Position numbers and translations under genes: made by a program
Notes under the pieces: model-generated
The model's database searches: none
What the model was told of the DNA's origin: nothing
The model's input: the letters and a program-made list of their open reading frames with translations, nothing else
DNA from: Ptiloglossa arizonensis
Taxonomy: Eukaryota; Arthropoda; Insecta; Hymenoptera; Colletidae
NCBI RefSeq assembly: GCF_051014685.1
Contig: NW_027478420.1
Location: 1,054,001 to 1,118,000 of the forward strand
DNA: 64,000 nt
Direction: 5' to 3'
Shown here: positions 57,324-64,000 of the stretch, piece after piece
How positions within the stretch are numbered: the stretch's first letter is position 1
Layout: every line of letters begins with the position of its first letter

Positions 57324-60312
57324 GTGTAACGTATAACGTATAACGTATAACGTACAACGTATAACGTATAACGTATAACGTATAACGTATAACGTATAAC
57401 GTATAACGTATGACATGTAATGTATAACGTATAACGTATAACGAATAACGTATAACGTATAACGTATAACGTACAACGTATAACGTATAACGTATAACGT
57501 ATAACGTATAACGTATAACGTATAACGTATAACGTATAACGTATAACGTACAACGTACAACGTACAACGTACAACGTACAACGTATAACGTATAACGTAT
57601 AACGTATAACGTATAACGTATAACGTATAACGTATAACGTATAACGTATAACGTATAACGTATAACGTATAACGTATAACGTACAACGTATAACGTATAA
57701 CGTATAACGTATAACGTATAACGTATAACGTATAACGTATAACGTATAACGTATAACGTATAACGTATAACGTATAACGTATAACGTATAACGTACAACG
57801 TACAACGTACAACGTATAACGTATAACGTATAACGTATAACGTATAACGTATAACGTATAACGTATAACGTATAACGTATAACGTATAACGTATAACGTA
57901 AAACATGTAATGTATAACGTATAACGTATAACGAATAACGTATAACGTATAACGTATAACGTATAACGTATAACGTATAACGTATAACGTATAACGTATA
58001 ACGTATAACGTATAACGTATAACGTATAACGTATAACGTATAACGTACAACGTATAACGTATCACGTATAACGTATTACGAATGACGTATAACGTATGAC
58101 GTATAACGTATAACGTATAACGTATAACGTATAACGTATAACGTATAACGTATAACGTATAACGTATAACGTATAACGTATAACGTATAACGAATAACGT
58201 ATAACGTATAACGTATAACGTATAACGTATAACGTATAACATGTAATGTATAACGTATAACGTATAACGAATAACGTATAACGTATAACGTATAACGTAC
58301 AACGTACAACGTACAACGTACAACGTACAACGTACAACGTATAACGTATAACGTATAACGTATAACGTATAACGTATAACGTATAACGTATAACGTATAA
58401 CGTATAACGTATAACGTATAACGTATAACGTATAACGTATAACGTATAACGTACAACGTATAACGTATAACGTATAACGTATAACGTATAACGTACAACG
58501 TATAACGTATAACGTATAACGTATAACGTATAACGTATAACGTATAACGTATAACGTATAACGTATAACGTATAACGTACAACGTACAACGTACAACGTA
58601 CAACGTATAACGTATAACGTATAACGTATAACGTATAACGTATAACGTATAACGTATAACGTATAACGTACAACGTACAACGTACAACGTATAACGTATA
58701 ACGTATAACGTATAACGTATAACGTATAACGTATAACGTATAACGTATAACGTATAACGTATAACGTACAACGTACAACGTACAACGTATAACGTATAAC
58801 GTATAACGTATAACGTATAACGTATAACGTATAACGTACAACGTATAACGTATAACGTATAACGTATAACGTATAACGTATATCGTATAACGTATAACGT
58901 ATAACGTATAACGTATAACGTATAACGTTCAACGTATAACGTACAACGTATAACGTACAACGTATAACGTACAACGTATAACGTACAACGTATAACGTAC
59001 AACGTATAACGTACAACGTAGAACGTATAACGTATAACGTATAACGTATAACGTATAACGTATAACGTATAACGTATAACGTATAACGTATAACGTATAA
59101 CGTATAACGTATAACGTATAACGTATAACGTATAACGTATAACGTATAACGTATAACGTATAACGTATAACGTATAACGCACATCGTATAACGTATAACA
59201 TATAACGAATAACGTAAAACGCATAACGTATAACGTATAACGTATAACGTATAACGTATAACGTATAACGTATAACGTATAACGTATAACGTGTAACGGA
59301 TAACGTATAACGAATAACGTAAAACGTATAACGTATAACGTATAACGTAACACCTATAACGTATAACGTATGACGTATAACGTATAACGTATAACGTATA
59401 ACGTATTACGTATAACGTATAACGTATAACATATAACGTATAACCTATGACGTATAACGTATAACGTATAACGTATAACGTATAACGTATAACATGTAAT
59501 GTATAACGTATAACGTATAATGTGTAACGTATAACGTATAACGTATAACGTACAACGTATAACGTATCACGTATAACGTATTACGAATAACGTATAACGT
59601 ATAACGTATAACGTATAACATGTAATGTATAATGTATAACGTATAACGAATAACGTATAACGTATAACGTATAACGTATAACGTACAACGTATAACGTAT
59701 AACGTATAACGTATAACGTATAACGTATAACGTAGAACGTATAACGTAGAACGTATAACGTATAACGTATAACGTATAACGTATAACGTATAACGTATAA
59801 CGTATAACGTATAACGTACAACGTACAACGTACAACGTATAATGTATAACGTATAACGTATAACGTATAACGTATAACGTATATCGTATAACGTATAACG
59901 TATAACGTGTAACGTATAACGTATAACGTATAACGCATAACGTATAACGTATAACGTATAACGTATAACGTATAACGTATAAAGTATAACGTATAACGTA
60001 TAACGTATAACGTATAACGTATAACGTGTAACGGAAAACGTATAACGAATAACGTAAAACGTATAACGCATGACGTATAACGTATAACGTATAACGTATA
60101 ACGTATAACGTATAACGTATAACGTATAACGTATAACGTATAACGTATAACGTATAACGTATAACGTATAACGTATAACGTATAACGTATAACGTATAAC
60201 GTATAACGTATAACGTATAACGTATAACGTATAACGTATAACGTATAACGTATAACGTATAACGTATAACGTATAACGTATAACGTATAACGTATAACGT
60301 ATAACGTATAAC
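57324..60312 (+). repeat. 2,989-bp tandem duplication, copy 1
   Basis: Landmarks recur exactly 2,989 bp (427 units) on: GTGTAAC 57,324 and 60,313; five-unit GTACAAC 57,548 and 60,537; GTACAAC triplet 57,793 and 60,782; six-unit run 58,297 and 61,286; GTTCAAC 58,927 and 61,916; GCACATC 59,179 and 62,168; GTAACAC 59,347 and 62,336; GTGTAAC-GGAAAAC 60,026 and 63,015. Offsets do not drift, so hardly any unit has been gained or lost, which suggests a recent event. GTAGAAC is at 59,018 here but at 62,035 and 62,049 in copy 2, a substitution difference. Confidence 0.9.
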
Positions 60313-63301
60313 GTGTAACGTATAACGTATAACGTATAACGTACAACGTATAACGTATAACGTATAACGTATAACGTATAACGTATAACGTATAACGTAT
60401 GACATGTAATGTATAACGTATAACGTATAACGAATAACGTATAACGTATAACGTATAACGTACAACGTATAACGTATAACGTATAACGTATAACGTATAA
60501 CGTATAACGTATAACGTATAACGTATAACGTATAACGTACAACGTACAACGTACAACGTACAACGTACAACGTATAACGTATAACGTATAACGTATAACG
60601 TATAACGTATAACGTATAACGTATAACGTATAACGTATAACGTATAACGTATAACGTATAACGTATAACGTACAACGTATAACGTATAACGTATAACGTA
60701 TAACGTATAACGTATAACGTATAACGTATAACGTATAACGTATAACGTATAACGTATAACGTATAACGTATAACGTATAACGTACAACGTACAACGTACA
60801 ACGTATAACGTATAACGTATAACGTATAACGTATAACGTATAACGTATAACGTATAACGTATAACGTATAACGTATAACGTATAACGTAAAACATGTAAT
60901 GTATAACGTATAACGTATAACGAATAACGTATAACGTATAACGTATAACGTATAACGTATAACGTATAACGTATAACGTATAACGTATAACGTATAACGT
61001 ATAACGTATAACGTATAACGTATAACGTATAACGTACAACGTATAACGTATCACGTATAACGTATTACGAATGACGTATAACGTATGACGTATAACGTAT
61101 AACGTATAACGTATAACGTATAACGTATAACGTATAACGTATAACGTATAACGTATAACGTATAACGTATAACGTATAACGAATAACGTATAACGTATAA
61201 CGTATAACGTATAACGTATAACGTATAACATGTAATGTATAACGTATAACGTATAACGAATAACGTATAACGTATAACGTATAACGTACAACGTACAACG
61301 TACAACGTACAACGTACAACGTACAACGTATAACGTATAACGTATAACGTATAACGTATAACGTATAACGTATAACGTATAACGTATAACGTATAACGTA
61401 TAACGTATAACGTATAACGTATAACGTATAACGTATAACGTACAACGTATAACGTATAACGTATAACGTATAACGTATAACGTACAACGTATAACGTATA
61501 ACGTATAACGTATAACGTATAACGTATAACGTATAACGTATAACGTATAACGTATAACGTATAACGTACAACGTACAACGTACAACGTACAACGTATAAC
61601 GTATAACGTATAACGTATAACGTATAACGTATAACGTATAACGTATAACGTATAACGTACAACGTACAACGTACAACGTATAACGTATAACGTATAACGT
61701 ATAACGTATAACGTATAACGTATAACGTATAACGTATAACGTATAACGTATAACGTACAACGTACAACGTACAACGTATAACGTATAACGTATAACGTAT
61801 AACGTATAACGTATAACGTATAACGTACAACGTATAACGTATAACGTATAACGTATAACGTATAACGTATATCGTATAACGTATAACGTATAACGTATAA
61901 CGTATAACGTATAACGTTCAACGTATAACGTACAACGTATAACGTACAACGTATAACGTACAACGTATAACGTACAACGTATAACGTACAACGTATAACG
62001 TACAACGTATAACGTATAACGTATAACGTATAACGTAGAACGTATAACGTAGAACGTATAACGTATAACGTATAACGTATAACGTATAACGTATAACGTA
62101 TAACGTATAACGTATAACGTATAACGTATAACGTATAACGTATAACGTATAACGTATAACGTATAACGCACATCGTATAACGTATAACATATAACGAATA
62201 ACGTAAAACGCATAACGTATAACGTATAACGTATAACGTATAACGTATAACGTATAACGTATAACGTATAACGTATAACGTGTAACGGATAACGTATAAC
62301 GAATAACGTAAAACGTATAACGTATAACGTATAACGTAACACCTATAACGTATAACGTATGACGTATAACGTATAACGTATAACGTATAACGTATTACGT
62401 ATAACGTATAACGTATAACATATAACGTATAACCTATGACGTATAACGTATAACGTATAACGTATAACGTATAACGTATAACATGTAATGTATAACGTAT
62501 AACGTATAATGTGTAACGTATAACGTATAACGTATAACGTACAACGTATAACGTATCACGTATAACGTATTACGAATAACGTATAACGTATAACGTATAA
62601 CGTATAACATGTAATGTATAATGTATAACGTATAACGAATAACGTATAACGTATAACGTATAACGTATAACGTACAACGTATAACGTATAACGTATAACG
62701 TATAACGTATAACGTATAACGTAGAACGTATAACGTAGAACGTATAACGTATAACGTATAACGTATAACGTATAACGTATAACGTATAACGTATAACGTA
62801 TAACGTACAACGTACAACGTACAACGTATAATGTATAACGTATAACGTATAACGTATAACGTATAACGTATATCGTATAACGTATAACGTATAACGTGTA
62901 ACGTATAACGTATAACGTATAACGCATAACGTATAACGTATAACGTATAACGTATAACGTATAACGTATAAAGTATAACGTATAACGTATAACGTATAAC
63001 GTATAACGTATAACGTGTAACGGAAAACGTATAACGAATAACGTAAAACGTATAACGCATGACGTATAACGTATAACGTATAACGTATAACGTATAACGT
63101 ATAACGTATAACGTATAACGTATAACGTATAACGTATAACGTATAACGTATAACGTATAACGTATAACGTATAACGTATAACGTATAACGTATAACGTAT
63201 AACGTATAACGTATAACGTATAACGTATAACGTATAACGTATAACGTATAACGTATAACGTATAACGTATAACGTATAACGTATAACGTATAACGTATAA
63301 C
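60313..63301 (+). repeat. 2,989-bp tandem duplication, copy 2
   Basis: Direct tandem partner of 57,324-60,312. It ends inside the pure run 63,064-63,378, where copy 1 has GTGTAAC after 34 units and copy 2 continues to 45 units and then the GTGTAAC-GGATAAC doublet. After that the offset to copy 1 rises to 3,045 bp at the next GTACAAC run (60,537 and 63,582). Confidence 0.9.
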
Positions 63302-64000
63302 GTATAACGTATAACGTATAACGTATAACGTATAACGTATAACGTATAACGTATAACGTATAACGTATAACGTATAACGTGTAACGGATAACGTATGACG
63401 TATAACGTGTAACGGATAACGTATAACGAATAACGTATAACGTATAACGTATAACGTATAACGTATAACGTATAACGAATAACGTATAACGTATAACGTA
63501 TAACGTACAACGTATAACGTATAACGTATAACGTATAACGTATAACGTATAACGTATAACGTATAACGTATAACGTATAACGTACAACGTACAACGTACA
63601 ACGTACAACGTACAACGTATAACGTATAACGTATAACGTATAACGTATAACGTATAACGTATAACGTATAACGTATAACGTATAACGTATAACGTATAAC
63701 GTATAACGTATAACGTATAACGTACAACGTATAACGTATAACGTATAACGTATAACGTATAACGTATAACGTATAACGTATAACGTATAACGTATAACGT
63801 ATAACGTATAACGTATAACGTATAACGTATAACGTACAACGTACAACGTACAACGTATAACGTATAACGTATAACGTATAACGTATAACGTATAACGTAT
63901 AACGTATAACGTATAACGTATAACGTATAACGTATAACGTAAAACATGTAATGTATAACGTATAACGTATAACGAATAACGTATAACGTATAACGTATAA
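63302..64000 (+). repeat. Satellite segment running off the window edge
   Basis: Contains the GTGTAAC-GGATAAC doublet (63,379 and 63,407), a five-unit GTACAAC run (63,582), a GTACAAC triplet near 63,835 and an ATGTAAT unit near 63,946. The order matches 60.4-61.0 kb and 57.4-58.0 kb, so the higher-order pattern continues past the window. Confidence 0.85.

Larger units (their letters stand above)
1..64000 (+). repeat. Heptanucleotide satellite array, consensus GTATAAC
   Basis: The complete window consists of head-to-tail 7-bp units with consensus GTATAAC, about 9,100 of them, all in one orientation. Most variant units differ at one base: GTACAAC, GTATGAC, GTATCAC, GTATTAC, GAATAAC, GCATAAC, GGATAAC, GTGTAAC, GTAAAAC, GTAGAAC, GTATATC, ATATAAC, CTATAAC, GTATAAT. 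Compound variants include ATGTAAT and the pair GTAACAC-CTATAAC. The consensus is 2/7 G+C with one CpG per unit. No unique sequence interrupts it and neither end of the array is reached. Array length and nested higher-order duplications fit eukaryotic satellite DNA; the chromosomal location cannot be told from the sequence. The unit is not TTAGGG, TTTAGGG or TTAGG. Confidence 0.99.
1..64000 (-). other. No protein-coding gene; stop-free minus frames are a repeat artefact
   Basis: The - strand consensus GTTATAC contains no stop in any frame. Because 7 is 1 modulo 3, three units (21 bp) give seven codons, and all three frames read circular permutations of one heptapeptide, YTLYVIR. Open frames as long as 1,508 codons (46,086-50,612) therefore arise by chance and overlap one another in all three frames. 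They end only where a variant unit such as GTATTAC (read as GTAATAC) or CTATAAC supplies a stop. Starts are chance ATG codons made by variant units. There is no codon-position bias, no non-repeat domain, no signal peptide and no visible gene structure. On the + strand each frame meets TAA every 21 bp. No tRNA or rRNA is seen. Confidence 0.96.

Noticed and set aside
1..64000. CRISPR array
   Set aside because: There are no spacers; repeats are contiguous 7-bp units with scattered substitutions.
1..64000. Telomeric repeat array
   Set aside because: The unit is not G-rich on either strand, cannot form G-quadruplexes and does not match standard telomere motifs. A subtelomeric position remains possible but cannot be shown.
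1..64000. Plasmid or phage iteron origin
   Set aside because: Iteron clusters contain a few repeats beside a replication gene. Here there are about 9,100 units and no gene.
1..64000. TATA boxes or promoters from the TATAA in every unit
   Set aside because: The motif is part of the repeat and occurs thousands of times with no associated gene or start-site context.
1..64000. CENP-B box or other known centromere protein site
   Set aside because: No 17-bp box-like sequence exists; the only G+C-containing core is ACGT, with single-base variants.
1..64000. tRNA, rRNA, riboswitch or terminator
   Set aside because: No sequence outside the heptamer exists, and no stem-loop with a U-tract or conserved RNA motif was found on either strand.
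1..64000. A new defence, mobile or gene system
   Set aside because: No gene content supports one. The only organised information is the nested pattern of variant satellite units.
1..64000. Assigning a species from the heptamer
   Set aside because: Seven-bp satellites are known in several lineages, including the Drosophila virilis group, but I cannot match this consensus with confidence without a database search.

Overview
The whole 64-kb window is one uninterrupted satellite DNA array built from a 7-bp unit, GTATAAC on the + strand (GTTATAC on the - strand; lowest rotation AACGTAT), about 9,100 units. I see no gene, RNA gene, transposon, CRISPR array or unique-sequence island. Both edges lie inside the array. 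Every unit has the same orientation. The long open frames on the - strand are an arithmetic by-product: 7 is not divisible by 3, so all three - frames of the consensus read the same stop-free heptapeptide cycle (YTLYVIR). On the + strand the consensus has a TAA every 21 bp in every frame.

A homogeneous array this long points to eukaryotic heterochromatin (centromeric, pericentromeric, subtelomeric or sex-chromosome). Seven-bp satellites are known, for example in the Drosophila virilis group, but this consensus is not one I recognise and it is not a standard telomere repeat. I cannot name the organism. The consensus is about 29% G+C, yet every unit junction holds a CpG inside ACGT.

The information lies in single-base variant units and their arrangement. 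They act as barcodes showing nested segmental duplications. Layout: 1-5,245 is a 2,764-bp tandem duplication. 5,246-6,627 is mosaic. 6,628-15,300 is a 3,941-bp duplication whose second copy contains a 1,162-bp tandem duplication. 15,301-20,984 is mosaic with 0.6-0.8-kb modules. 20,985-34,500 is a 6-7.6-kb duplication with a 1,421-bp indel. 34,500-37,611 is mosaic. 37,612-40,986 is a 1,680-bp tandem duplication with no difference that I could find. 39,997-48,780 holds two copies of a 5.7-kb segment, with a 1.6-1.7-kb duplication between them. 47,550-49,990 is a 1,225-bp duplication, 50,611-52,948 a 1,169-bp duplication, 53,306-56,390 a three-copy module, and 57,324-63,301 a 2,989-bp duplication.

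The 7-bp register is very well kept. Landmark positions modulo 7 show only eight 1-bp phase slips in 64 kb. Two are copies of one old event (1,303 and 4,067). The other six all change an A run by one base and lie within 43,931-47,005, which looks more like a local consensus-quality problem than biology. Coordinates of duplication edges inside pure repeat are approximate to tens of bases.
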